Shown here: positions 45,901 through 56,814 of the stretch, piece after piece
Layout: the number at the start of each line of letters is the position of its first letter
Numbering within the stretch: position 1 is the first letter of the stretch
Origin: Phanerodontia chrysosporium
Lineage: Eukaryota; Basidiomycota; Agaricomycetes; Polyporales; Phanerochaetaceae
Reading direction: 5' to 3'
NCBI GenBank assembly: GCA_001910725.1
Contig: MJGA01000005.1
Span: forward strand, 868,001 to 932,000
DNA: 64,000 nucleotides
Translations under genes and position numbers: made by a program
The notes under the pieces: generated by a model
Database searches by the model: none
Told to the model about the DNA's origin: nothing
The model's input: the letters and a program-made list of their open reading frames with translations, nothing else

Positions 45901-48860
45901 ATGTCCGACCACGAGGAGACCCAGCATGTCGAGAATGCGCCTCCAGTCGACGTAGAAACCGCCGAGGAACATGCAGCGACGGAACAGCCGCATTCGCCAG
46001 CTCATGAAGCGTCTCATGAAGCCAAACAACATGAGGATGGCGACGGGAACCACTTAGACCATCACAGGAAAGCCTCGCTCGCAAGCTTGCACAGTCTCAA
46101 GGACCGCGACCAGCCGGCCGACCATGACCACGCCGATTCGAGCCCCACGAGCCCCAAGTCAGTTTCTGACGCGGCAAGCTTCAGGTCCCCCGAGATGAAC
46201 GATGTCGCTCTCGAAGACCTGTCGCTCGATGACCCCAAACCACTCAAGCTCGAGACCGCCTCGCTGGACCCTCCACATGCTTCTGGCTCGCAGGCCGTTC
46301 CGGAGGACTCCCCACTCAAGACTGCGAAGCCAAAGGACGACGAAGACGAACGCATGGAAGACAATGTCGAGGCTGACAATGTCGAGGCTGACAAGGTCGA
46401 GGTGGATAAAGTCGAGGTGGATAAAGTCGAGGTGGACAAGGCTGAGGTGGACCTGACAGAAGGTCATGCTACGTCGCCCCAGTCTGCAGCGAAGTCACCG
46501 CAGACGACACTCGACTCGTTGCTGTCACCGACGAAAGACGAGTTCAAGTTCCCCGTGCGCGACTCCGTCGCGGCGTCCGACACAACAGACGACGACACGC
46601 GCTTCTCGACGGTGCTGCTCAGCAGCGCGCGCACGAGCGTGGACCCCGCGCACGCCTCGCTGGGAACGCCGCTGTCCGCGCGACTGCACGAAACGCTGAC
46701 AGAGCTGCCCGAGGAGGGCCATGACGGCGAGCCCGAACGCGACGACCGCCGGGACACGCTCGACGGAAACGAGATCGTGCGCCTCATCCACCAGAACCGT
46801 GTCACAAGAAGACGGCGTCGACGTCGACGATCGTCTCCGGCAACAACGTCCCGTTCATCCTCGCCCGCGTCGAGGGTGAAGACGCCAAGCGGAGCAGTCT
46901 GGACGGCAAGCAGAAGTTGCAGGAGGAATTTGAGAAGAAGCACGAGTCGGTAGACTCGAGGGCGGAAGCGAACGTTGACTGGGGTACGTGTCAGGTTGTC
47001 TATTGCCGGCCCCTGCACTCATCAAGCACATGCGTCTAGATTTCTGGGGAGATGTGGTGTCTGGTACGCACGGGAAAACCGACATCGTTGAGGATCTTGT
47101 CTAACTGCTACAACAGACTACCAGGCATACGCTCAGGCATACCCGAGGCAGCTTGCGAAGGCAATCGAGAAAGGCATACCCAAGAGCCTTCGAGGAATGA
47201 TCTGGCAACTAATGTAGGTAGGACAGCCTCTGAGTATCGCTCCGAGATTTCATGCAGACTGGGACATTAGGTCTGCGTCCAAAGACCCAGAGCTCGAACA
47301 AACGTATGTGAGGCTTCTGAAGGAGAGTAGTCCTCATGAGAAGGCCATTTCTCGGGACCTGGGAAGGTTTGTGTCTTTGTTTCGTGTCGTGCAAGACAGT
47401 GTGCTCATCTGCCCACAGGACTTTCCCTCACCATGCCTTCTTTACGGACGGACACGGTATTGGCCAGGAAAACTTGTTCAATGTGCTGAAAGCGTATTCA
47501 CTGTAAGTGTTCACTTCTCTTATGTTGCTGCAGCGCTCAATTCCATAGGCAGGTATGATGCCGAGGTTGGGTACTGCCAGGGTCTGCCGTTCGTCGTGGC
47601 GATTTTGTTGCTCAATGTTCGTGCCTGTTCCATATTTCTGATGATATGTAGGCTTACTCACGCGTACTAGATGCCTGATGAAGAAGCGTTCTGCTTGCTC
47701 GTGAGGCTTATGCACTCGTATGACCTACGAGGACATTTTTTGCCAGAGATGCCGAAGTTGCAACAACGCATGGTGCGCACACTTTGTCGAGATCTTCGCG
47801 GCATCCAGCTGATGCAACTAAATCTGAACAGTTTCAAGTGTGTAGCCATCCCCCGTTGTTATAGAACTGCCACTGACGTTACGACAGTTCGATCGCTTGC
47901 TAGAGGAGGTGCTTCCTGTTCTACACATCCATTTCATCCGTCAAGGCATCAAATCGAGCATGTACTGTTCTCAATGGTTCTTGACAATGTTCAGCTACAA
48001 GTAAGTGTCATCCATTTGGTTGGGTTGCGCGGGACTTACACCGACCTAGGTTCCCGCTTGACATCGTTTTCCGAATATACGATAACGTGCTTGCGAGTGG
48101 TATAGAGGCTTTGTTCTCCTTCAGCCTTTGCTTGTTGTACAAGAACGAAGAAACGCTCCTCAACATGAAGTTCGATCAACTGCTGGTCTTCCTCAACACG
48201 AAGATGCTGGACGTCTATCAGGTAGACCTCTGTATTTGATTGATGCGCGCAGCACTTATGCTAGAGGCTAGGTTGGCGAAGTAGAAGGCGATAATGGCAC
48301 CAAAGTTCCCATATACGATATCGATCAATACGTGCAAGATGCCGTGTCCATGAACATCACACCGTTCATGCTCGATCAGTACGCAAACGAGTACGAAGAA
48401 TTGGTGCGCACACGAGATGCCCAGCTCATCGAGATGGACGCCCTCCGGAACAGTAATCGAGCCCTGTCTGCGCAGGTGTAAGTAGTGCACTCTCCAAATG
48501 ACGCGCCGCATCTGACAGCTCAGTAGAAAGAACTTGGAGACCAACTTGGCGCAACTCAACGCGGAGCATGTCAAAATTCTGGTACGACACTTGTTTTTTG
48601 CAGATGGACGGCCTTCTGAGTAGACCGCATTGGCATTATAGAATGAGTTGGTCATGGCACGCTTACGACATGAAGAGCTCGAATCCGAGCTAGTGCGCTA
48701 TAAGCTACTGTAGGTCTGTCAATTCGTCCCTAATTCCTTACTGACCTCGCTATGTAGTTATGCCGAAGCTATGCACCAAAGCGAGGATGCACTTTCGTCA
48801 CATCGGATGTCAAGGATGAGTATATTTAGCAGACGCAGTAGTGGTAATACCGGATCGTGA
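45901..48860 (+). CDS. TBC-domain Rab GTPase-activating protein (Gyp5/EVI5-like)
   Basis: Accelerates GTP hydrolysis on Rab GTPases, acting in ER-to-Golgi or exocytic traffic in known relatives. The first exon (45901-46983) codes an acidic, disordered N-terminus with a 15-base tandem repeat. The TBC domain follows: YPRQLAKAIEKGIPKSLRG, IWQLM, then the arginine finger ISRDLGR (IxxDxxR) and glutamine finger VGYCQGLPF, both catalytic residues present. Later come FLPEMPKLQQRM|FQ|FDRLLEE, where FQ is a 6-base microexon (47832-47837), SSMYCSQWFLTMFSYKFPL and NMKFDQLLVFLN. The C-terminus (VRTRDAQLIEMDALRNSNRA) is a coiled coil, typical of the EVI5/Gyp5 branch. One frame break at 46799-46804 needs one extra base. 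About 12 exons. Confidence 0.93.
46366..46455 (+). repeat. 15-base tandem repeat, six units
   Basis: Units start with GTCGAGG and code VEADN, VEADK, three copies of VEVDK, and AEVDL. The third and fourth units are identical at the DNA level. It lies in the disordered N-terminus of the TBC protein and keeps its frame. Confidence 0.9.
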
Positions 48861-49119
48861 GGAATGATAGCTCCCGGATACTGTACATTATAATGGAGAT
48901 CTGTATAAACTACGCCCGACGTATCTCTCGTGAACGAACTCGTACAGTAGCACGAGCCATCTGCAGCGACTGGAGTCCGTGTCGGAGGGCGCGAGGCTGA
49001 AGCGCCCGGAGGGACGGAGCAGGGCAAATCTCTGATCTCGCTTGTCCCGTACTATGACATCTGCGCTGTCCACCGCCCGACTGGATCCTTGACCGAAAGC
49101 CTCGCACAACCTCAACACG

Positions 49120-51511
49120 ATGCTGGCCCTAGGGCGTCGCCACCTCAATGGCTCGGTTTTGGGTGCACACGGCCCCGCTCTGACCTGGCGGGCCGGACAG
49201 CGGAAAAGCCTACCACGGAGGAACGCCTCCACGAGCGTACCCCCGCAGGGAACCCGAAAGCAGGGCCTGAGGCCGTACGTCGCCGTCCCTGCTACGCTGC
49301 TTGCCCTCGGAGGTGCCGGGTATGTTGCGTACGAGAACTACCAGCCCTTCCGGCACACGGTCCTCGCGGTGGTTCGTTGTTCGCGCGTTGCGGGTTCGTG
49401 TGGCTTCTCGTTCGACCGAGCAGAACGCTGACACGAGGAAGAACAGAGGCGGCGATCCTGGGCGTGATAGACTACAAGATGACGTTTGCGAAGAACTACC
49501 CGTCCGAGGAAGCCAGTGAGGAGGCGACGTCGCAGTGCCATACACGGAGTGCGCGACGGGTGTTGAAGGCCTTGCTCGCGAACGGAGGTGTGTGTACCCC
49601 CCAAGCCGCCGCTGCCATCTGCTGACCATATGTGCTAGGCATCTTCATCAAGCTGGGGCAACACATGGCGTCACTGTGAGTGTGGCTCGTCTCCCGCCCT
49701 GCGTCCTAGATATGGATCGTGTGACAGGCATGCAGGATAGTATTACCCAAGGAATGGCGAGATACCATGCGTCCGTTGCAGGACCAGTGCGAACCGACAC
49801 CCTTCGAAAATATCCAAAAGCTCTTTATTACCGATATCGGGAAGCCGCTGGAAGAGATCTTCGTTGAGTTCAACCCGGAGCCCGTAGGCGTAGCGAGTCT
49901 AGCGCAAGTTCATATGGCACGACTAAGGGAGACCGGTCAGGAGGTTGCGGTGAAGGTGCGCAATATGGTCGATACCAGCTGCACCACACCAACGTCATGG
50001 TTTAGTTGCAACATCCTCACCTTGATGAGTTCTGCAACATTGACATGGAAATGGTAGAGGTGTCTCTTGGTACGTGCTCTTCGCCTGAATGAGAAGTGAA
50101 GCACTTATAGTGTTAAACGTGATGAAGGGTGGATTAAGCGACTCTTCCCAGAATTTGAGTTCACTTGGCTCGCGGGAGAGATGCGCGAAAATCTGCCGAA
50201 GGAGATGGACTTCCAGCATGAAGCTAACAACGCCCACCGAGCCGAGAAGAATTTCAAGAATGTCCGCACTTCACTCTACATTCGTGCGTCTGCCGATTCG
50301 GTAGCTGAACACGCGGCTGAGCAGCGAGTCGTCCACAGCACAGGTCATTGACGCGAGGAAGCGAGTATTAATCATGGAGTTCATCCGTGGTGGCGTGTCG
50401 ATGATCTGCAGTATCTTGCTGACCATGATATCGACCGCAACAAGGTCTCGCTTGAGCTCGCTCGTATATTTGCCCAGATGGTACACATACACGGCTGGTT
50501 CCATGCGGTGAGCAACTTTTCGGATGCTCTGTCAAGCTGGTTCTGACAGAAGCGTACAGGACCCTCATCCTGGCAACCTGCTTATCCGACCGGCTGCTCC
50601 CAATTCGAAATCTCCGTACAATTTCGATATCGTCCTTCTGGATCACGGCTTGTACTTCGACCTTGACGATGAACTACGGATAAACTACAGCAAGTTCTGG
50701 TTGTCACTTATTGCGCCCGCCTCTGCGCAGACGAACGCCGACAGACGGAAGTACGCAAAGCTCGTGGGTAACATTGGCGATGATCTATACCCAGTGTTCG
50801 AGGCTGCGATCACTGGTGCGTTGGAGGTGCACAGCCTGTATTCATCTCACTCACTTGCAATTCAGGCCGTGCGAATTTGGAAGTCGATCCCGAGAATGAC
50901 CAAGTCGACCCGAGGTTGGGTTCAAACGGGGGAAGAGCGTCATCGACCTGAACAAGCAGTCTGAGCAAGAGATCGAAGCGATTCGTAACGCAGTCGTACA
51001 GCGCGAAGGCTTGCTTCTCGACGTGTTTGACGTGCTACGCCGCGTTCCAAGGCGCGTACTGATGGTGCTCAAGCTCAACGACCTGACGCGTAGCCTGGAC
51101 CACGCTTTGGCTACCACTCACTCAAGTGTACGTACACCTGTTGAGCTGCCTGACCTTCCAATCCTGACATCATCTTGTTAGATACGCGTTTTCCTTGTGA
51201 CTGCGAAATATTGCACAAGAGCAGTATGGGAAGACAATCGGAAGCGGCTCGCGCGCGAGTTCTACGAGACCGGTTTCGTTACCTTCCTATTCGATTACGT
51301 GAGAAGTTGGTGGTAAGTGCCAACTACCACTCACGCATCGAAAAACTCAAACGTCCACAGGTGTTACGAGACATCGTATCGACCCATTGTTCTTCTGGAG
51401 AGCTGGATGGACTTCCAGGCAGAGATGGTTAAGCTGAAGGCCTGGATGCGCGGATTGATGTTCCTCGGTGGGTTCTCGGGAGCACACAAAGCCGCAGCTG
51501 GTCTAGCGTAG
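49120..51511 (+). CDS. MCP2: Mitochondrial ABC1/UbiB kinase-like protein (ADCK1/MCP2 branch); two frame breaks
   Basis: An atypical kinase-fold protein of the mitochondrial inner membrane, linked in yeast to coenzyme Q distribution and lipid balance. The Arg/Ser-rich N-terminus (MLALGRRHLNGS, SLPRRNASTS) is a likely import signal, followed by one membrane helix (VAVPATLLALGGAGYVAYE). Family marks: the KxGQ motif in GIFIKLGQHMASL, VGVASLAQVHMARL, the lysine in EVAVKV, RLFPEFEFTWL, LIMEFIRGG, HADPHPGNLLIR and IVLLDHGLYFDLD, and SWWCYETSYRP at the end. The pattern LFPEFEF plus LLDHGLY fits ADCK1. The frame is lost at 50391-50396 (GG|VDDL) and at 50916-50921 (before FKRGKSVIDL). One extra base restores each. 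All signature residues remain, so I favour sequence error over a pseudogene. Confidence 0.9.
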
Positions 51512-51579
51512 AGGTATCATCGTACATAGATATATCACAAGAGACTCCTTGGATGTCCTTGGCTGGAAGATGGGCATCT

Positions 51580-52246
51580 CTATTTCTTAATTTTGCTTAG
51601 CATCCAGTCGATGCTATCAATGTTGGATTTCATTGCTTCCCACTACCCGAGTGGTCAGCATCTGATGTGGCGGGAGACTCAAACAACGTACCTGTTCTGG
51701 GGATAGTGTTATACCCTTCTTTCCCGGCTTCTCGTCCCCCTCTGCGCCGTAGTATTCTCGGATATCGATGAATGTCGCACCTGTGAGTGGTGTTTAAACC
51801 GGCACACAAAACGCAGATGGTAGAGCACGCACCCTTGAAACTTCGCACAGTCACTCGCTTCTTCTTACCTAAGTCAATATACCGTTCTCCTTCATGATTC
51901 ATCTTGACTTCTCCAGATGGTGCCTCTTCCGTACTCGAGCTCTTCTGTACGAAAACCCTCGGTGTATGGCAAGGAGTAGAGCTACCTAGTACATACCGCC
52001 GTGTCTTGCTTCTGCTTCTGCTTCTGCTTCTTCATGGGACGCTCCTCTTCGCTCTCCTCGCTTTCATCTTCGTCGAAGCGCGGCTTCTTAGCCTTAGCCT
52101 TGCCCTAACGCGGCCTGTGAGCCAGGCGTAGATCATGTCTGAAATGAGAGTACCTTGCTCGCGGCCTTCTTCGTGGGACGCTCCTCTTCTGAGGTCTCTA
52201 TGGCCTCGTCCTCGTCGCTGACGATAAAGTCTTTGCGCTTGACCAT
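51580..52246 (-). CDS. SUB1: Transcriptional coactivator PC4/Sub1
   Basis: A small nuclear protein that binds single-stranded DNA and helps RNA polymerase II initiation. Five exons in unbroken frame encode about 150 residues. The N-terminus is acidic and Lys-rich ([35 protein letters not shown]). The C-terminal PC4 domain reads [20 protein letters not shown], then [34 protein letters not shown] and [10 protein letters not shown]. The start at 52246 gives the usual charged tail. The gene ends 68 bases from the stop of the convergent ADCK1-like gene and diverges from ILV6 across 212 bases. Confidence 0.96.
52006..52032. repeat. TTCTGC hexanucleotide repeat in SUB1
   Basis: Four near-perfect units of six bases within SUB1 exon 2. 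On the coding strand they produce the alternating KQKQKQKQ tract. Confidence 0.8.
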
Positions 52247-52458
52247 GTCGAAGGGGAGGGAAATGCGATGTAAACGCGTGTGGTTGCGGTTGGAGAAGGA
52301 CGCGTCGAGGCGAGAGAGCGCGCCGCACGGGCCACGTGGGGCTCATTAAGCGTCCATAGGCGCCCAAGATACATCTGACTCGGTGCGGGGTTCGACTTGT
52401 GACTTTGCGAGGAGCTCTCGGCCAGCGAACCTTTTTGCTCCCCTCACCAACGAACACG
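52247..52458. promoter_or_regulatory. Short divergent promoter between SUB1 and ILV6
   Basis: Only 212 bases separate the two start codons, so both promoters and both 5' leaders must fit here. I see no TATA box. Confidence 0.55.
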
Positions 52459-53622
52459 ATGGCGAGCCTTCTGCGCTCGCGGCTGAGCACCGCCCGCGCG
52501 GCGAGCTCTCGCTGCTTCTCGACGACGACCCGCCGTCTCGAAGGGGGCAACGTTCCCAAGCCCCCGCCCCGATCGACGACTCGACGTCCGCGCTCGACTA
52601 CAAGCGGTCGCACCATGCTCGCCCGCCGCCGCTGCCCACGATGGACTACCCACGCTCGCGCACCGCAGAGGAGGCCGTCACGAACATCCTCTACAACACG
52701 CCGCCGCCGAGTCTCCAGCCGTTCAAGCGGTGCGTCTCCGCCGTGACTCGACCCGCAATGCCTGTGAATACTGACGTGCTGCCAGGCATGTGCTGAACTG
52801 TCTCGTGCAGAACGAGCCTGGTGTGCTCTCGCGCGTGTCCGGCATCCTTGCCGGCCGCGGCTTCAACATCGACTCGCTGGTCGTGTGCAGGACCGAGATC
52901 CGCGACCTCAGTCGCATGTGCATCGTTCTCCGCGGTCAGGACGGCGTCGTCGAGCAGGCGCGGAGACAGCTTGAGGATCTGGTGAGCACCTCATCGTACC
53001 ACGGAATCTGCGACGCTGATGCTGACGTGCCCACGCAGGTCCCGTCTGGGCCGTCCTCGACTACACGAACACGAACTGCATCGAGCGCGAGCTCCTGCTT
53101 GCCAAGGTATCCATCCTCGGGCCGAGTACGTCGAGGACCAGTACCTTGGCGGGCCAACACACGAGCCGCGGCGGCCGGACGACGCAAAGCTCAACGCGGA
53201 GGCGAACCTCGTGCAAAACTTCGAGCGTGGCGCGCACCCCGAGCTCGAGGTCCCCACGCCTGCGCCCCTGACGCCGTCACAGCTGCTCCGCATGAAGAGT
53301 GACCATCTGCAGAGCATCTCAGTACTCGCAGACCAATTCGGTGCGCGCATCGTCGACGTCAGCGAGCACAGCATTATCGTCGAGATGAGCGGCAAGACCT
53401 CGAAGGTCGAGGCGTTCCTCAGCCTGCTCAAGCCGTTTGGTCTACTCGAGTCTGCGCGCACAGGTATGTAGCAAACCTGGCTGATACAGAAAGTTGGGAT
53501 ATTGATACCCATGACCAGGTCTTATGGCAATGCCCCGTACTCCGTTCAAATCTGCTGACGACGCAGAGGCTGCAACTGAGCAGGGTGGTACTGTCGATGC
53601 TAGTCTCCTTCCTCCCGGTTAA
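52459..53622 (+). CDS. ILV6: Acetolactate synthase regulatory (small) subunit; three frame breaks
   Basis: Mitochondrial regulatory subunit that activates acetolactate synthase and gives valine feedback control in branched-chain amino acid synthesis. The N-terminus MASLLRSRLSTARAASSRCF is a clear import signal. The ACT domain shows HVLNCLVQNEPGVLSRVSG and GRGFNIDSLVVCRTE, then VWAVLDYTNTNCIERELLL. The C-terminal domain has SDHLQSISVLADQFGARIVD and EMSGKTSKVEAFLSLLKPFG, ending DASLLPPG. The frame breaks within C or GC runs at 52561-52565, 53039-53043 and 53121-53124, and one extra base at each site restores the family sequence. Introns at about 52730-52790, 52982-53038 and 53465-53519 have good GT-AG ends. 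Confidence 0.93.
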
Positions 53623-54065
53623 TATGGAGGGGCATAGTGCCCAGATGCTTCATATGATTACTCAATTACTGGTCTTGTACGGGGAAAAAGTGGGAAAAAG
53701 TACTATCCATTCCACAAATGCTATTCTTCTGGACGGAGCGCGGAGCGTGAATGTAGCGTAGCGAGAGAAGGGGCGATTGACAGCAAGAGACGAGCTTGCG
53801 AACTGAAACCTTGCGAAGAGGAAAGACGAATGATTGCCACGACAGTTGTGATGCGGTGAGAGAAAGGAGAGATAATGCGCAAGCTCCATAGGATGGCGAA
53901 GGACGAGGGAGCTCGGAGAATACATACGATTAAACATACCAAGACGTCCATCCGTGGCACGTACTAGTAGGGAGGGATACAGAGACAACAGAAAGCACTG
54001 CGGCCTGGGGAGGTTAGAATACAATACGGCAGTAGCGGAAGCGGGCGCGGTGCTGGCCCCGCGAG
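53623..54065. other. Convergent 3' intergenic region
   Basis: Stops of ILV6 (+) and the PDK1-type kinase (-) flank this 443-base AT-richer stretch. It should hold both 3' untranslated regions. No gene is visible. Confidence 0.5.
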
Positions 54066-56814
54066 TCACGTCCGTGAGGAGGTCGGTGACGGCGGCTTCG
54101 AGCCGGGCTTGGGCTGCTGCTGCGCCTGCGCGCACGCCTCGCGGACCTTGCGGATCCACGTCTGCGCGAGCGCGGGGCTCGAGGTGATGTACGAGTACGA
54201 CTTGGCGCCGGTCATGACGACGAATTCGCGCTCGCCCTTGGGCTCGATGCCGAGGACCGCGCTCTTGCTGTCCTTGTCGCGCTCGGATGGCCGCAGCGCG
54301 AGCTCGTTGCTCAGCTGGTACGGCCGCCCGGGCTTGTGCTTCAGGCACACGAGCCGCCGGTCGGTGAGCACCAGCTCGCGCGTCTTCCGCCGCGGGGCAC
54401 CTGCGATGGCCAGTAGGCGGCTGGCACGTCGCCGCAGCGCGCTCTTCTCGACCATCGCGTTGAAAAGGACAGACTCGCCCACCATGAGCAGCGCGGACCT
54501 GTGAAGTCATCAGACAGCTGTAAAGACTCCGGGTCTAGCGAAATCAGCTGGACGCACCACTCCTCGTCGTCGCGCGCCGGCCCGTTGCCCTGTATTGGTG
54601 TCTGCGTCCGGTCTCTCCCACGCGCCAAGACCAACGCTGCGTCCATCGCTGTGCTCGGTGGACTGCCATCTGACGAGCTAGTCGCAGAACCTGTGGAAAA
54701 CGAGTCCCGCTGACCATTTGTGACCACTGGAACATCGATGGGTTGCGTCTTCACCGCGGATGGTATGTCGTCCAGCGTAGGCGCGACGGTGTCCCGGTCC
54801 TCATCTGCCTCCGTACCAGAATCGGTCTTGTCGCTCTCTGACGTCTGCCTTGCCAACTGGGGTGGCTGCATCGGTTCTGGTGACGAAGGTTGCGAATCCT
54901 GCTCTGCAAAGCGTACCCCAGAACTTGATCCTGATCCGGATTGCGAGTGCCCATTAACGCCATTGTGCATGCTCAACGGCCGGGGAGTTTGCCGACCATT
55001 TGTTTCGGCGGTCCCAACAGGTATGCTCGGTGAAGGAACGTACGTCGGCCGCGTCTCGCCCATAGGTCCTACCTCCTCTATCCGACTATCATGCCGAATC
55101 GGTGTCGGCTGCATGATCTTGAACTGCACTTCCCCACCCTGATCGTCGTCTGACGCCCAGCTCATCTCGTCCTCGTCTCGCCCGCTGTCCACCAAGTCGT
55201 CCCATGCTGCGCCTACGTCGTCCCACCGACCTTCAGCGGCCTTGGGATCCTTCTTCACGAGGCCTGCCTCTAATGGTGGTGCAGGCGCCGTCCAAAGCGT
55301 CTTCCAGTCTATGCTGGCGAAAAACGGGTGTGATCGCAACGCCTTCATGTCATTTTCGCTACCTGGGGCACCCGCTCCTAGCCGCTGTCCCGGGTCTCGC
55401 ACCTGTGCCGCTTTGATTGGCTGCATTGCAGATGACGAGATAAACTCAGCGCACCAGAAGCTTTGACACCAGATCTTTGGCCTGCTCGTCGAATCCGTCG
55501 GGGAAACTGTAATCGAGCTGCTTGATCTTCTGCCATGTGAGATATTCGGACAAGCCCTGGAATGCAAAGCGTCCTGCAATCATCTGATACAGGATGCAGC
55601 CAAGGGCCCATAGGTCCGAACTGGTGATCGCTTTAGCCAATCGGTTAACTTTCTGGCTCCATGGCAATGACGCACCTCTTGCTAGTCTCGTTCACTTCCA
55701 ACAACTCAGGAGATATGTATTGTGCCGTACCAACCCATGTCTTTGCACGTTCGGCTGGAGAGTTAACGTTAAGCAAGGAACAACTCTAAGGCGTAACTTA
55801 GATTGACCTCCAGAGTTGACTATCTTGCCCGTTCCAAAGTCGGTAAGCTTGAGACGGTAGTTGTCGTCTAGCAACAGGTTCTCGGGCTTCAAGTCTCTGC
55901 AGTGAACATTAATAGGCTATCAGAGGGTTGGTGACATACACTGACCGATGAATGACGCCCTTTGAGTGCATATAGTCGAGGGCATCTATGAGCTGGGCTG
56001 TGTAGTAACGTGCGCAGTCGGTCGAGAGCGACCCCAGCCGCGATATTCGAGACTGCAGCTCCCCGTTCCGCGCGAGGTCGAGGACGAAGACTGAGCAGCG
56101 TCTCAGGCAGTTGCTCTAACCTTGGAGTGACAGTGCTCACATAGACTCCACTCGTCCTGGAACGTCCAATGCAGGTGCACGATGCCGGGGTGCTCGGCGC
56201 CGAGACGTACGAGGGTGTTCTTCTCCGCGAGCGCGGTCGCGAGCTTGTTGTTGCGCTTCAGGTGGCCCTTGTCGAGGACCTTGATCGCGTACTCCCGTCC
56301 TGTGGCCCGGTGCCGCGCCAGCATGACCTGGGGCGGCGCCGCACGTCACGACCCTGTCCACGACACGCGCACAAGCGCAGAGAGAACACCGAGCACTCAC
56401 GGTCGAATAGGACCCCTCGCCGAGCACCCGCCCGAACTCGAAGTCGTCTGCGCTGATGCGTCCGTTCACCGAGCTCTGGCGCGAGCGCGACGGCCCGCGG
56501 AGCGGCGGCGGCGGGCGGAGCTCGCCCGTCCGGTCGTCCGCACCGTCTGCGATGCCGAGCTCCCGCGCGAGGTACTGTGGCGGCCGCGATCCGCGTGGAG
56601 TCTGCGGCGACTGCGGGCTCCGCGAGCGCACCGTCTTGCGCTGGGGGGACGTAAAGTTGCGTGTCGGGCGGGGGCGCACGGGTGTCTGGATGGTCAGATC
56701 GGAGGTCGAGCTGGAGCTGGAGGACGAGGAGATGACGGAGGCGTTCCGGCTGAGGTCTGCTAGCGTCGGTTGCCCATCCTGGGGAGACGGCGAGGTGACC
56801 TGGAGCTTGAGCAT
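54066..56814 (-). CDS. PDK1: 3-phosphoinositide-dependent protein kinase 1-type kinase (Pkh/Ksg1 family)
   Basis: A Ser/Thr kinase that phosphorylates the activation loops of AGC kinases. The first 120 residues are Ser/Pro-rich. The kinase domain runs [15 protein letters not shown] (Gly loop), EYAIKVLDK (ATP lysine), [35 protein letters not shown] (catalytic loop), LTDFGTGK and [14 protein letters not shown] (activation loop), to DPGQRLGAG and [14 protein letters not shown] linker of some 240 disordered residues leads to a PDK1-type PH domain ([29 protein letters not shown]). The frame breaks once, at 54495-54502, between DDFTG and [12 protein letters not shown], fixed by one extra base. A longer start at 56982 is in frame but reads like leader sequence. 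Seven or so exons. Confidence 0.93.

Noticed and set aside
50391..50921. Programmed frameshifting to explain the ADCK1-like frame changes
   Set aside because: No slippery heptamer or stable downstream structure is apparent, and the same one-base losses occur in unrelated genes.
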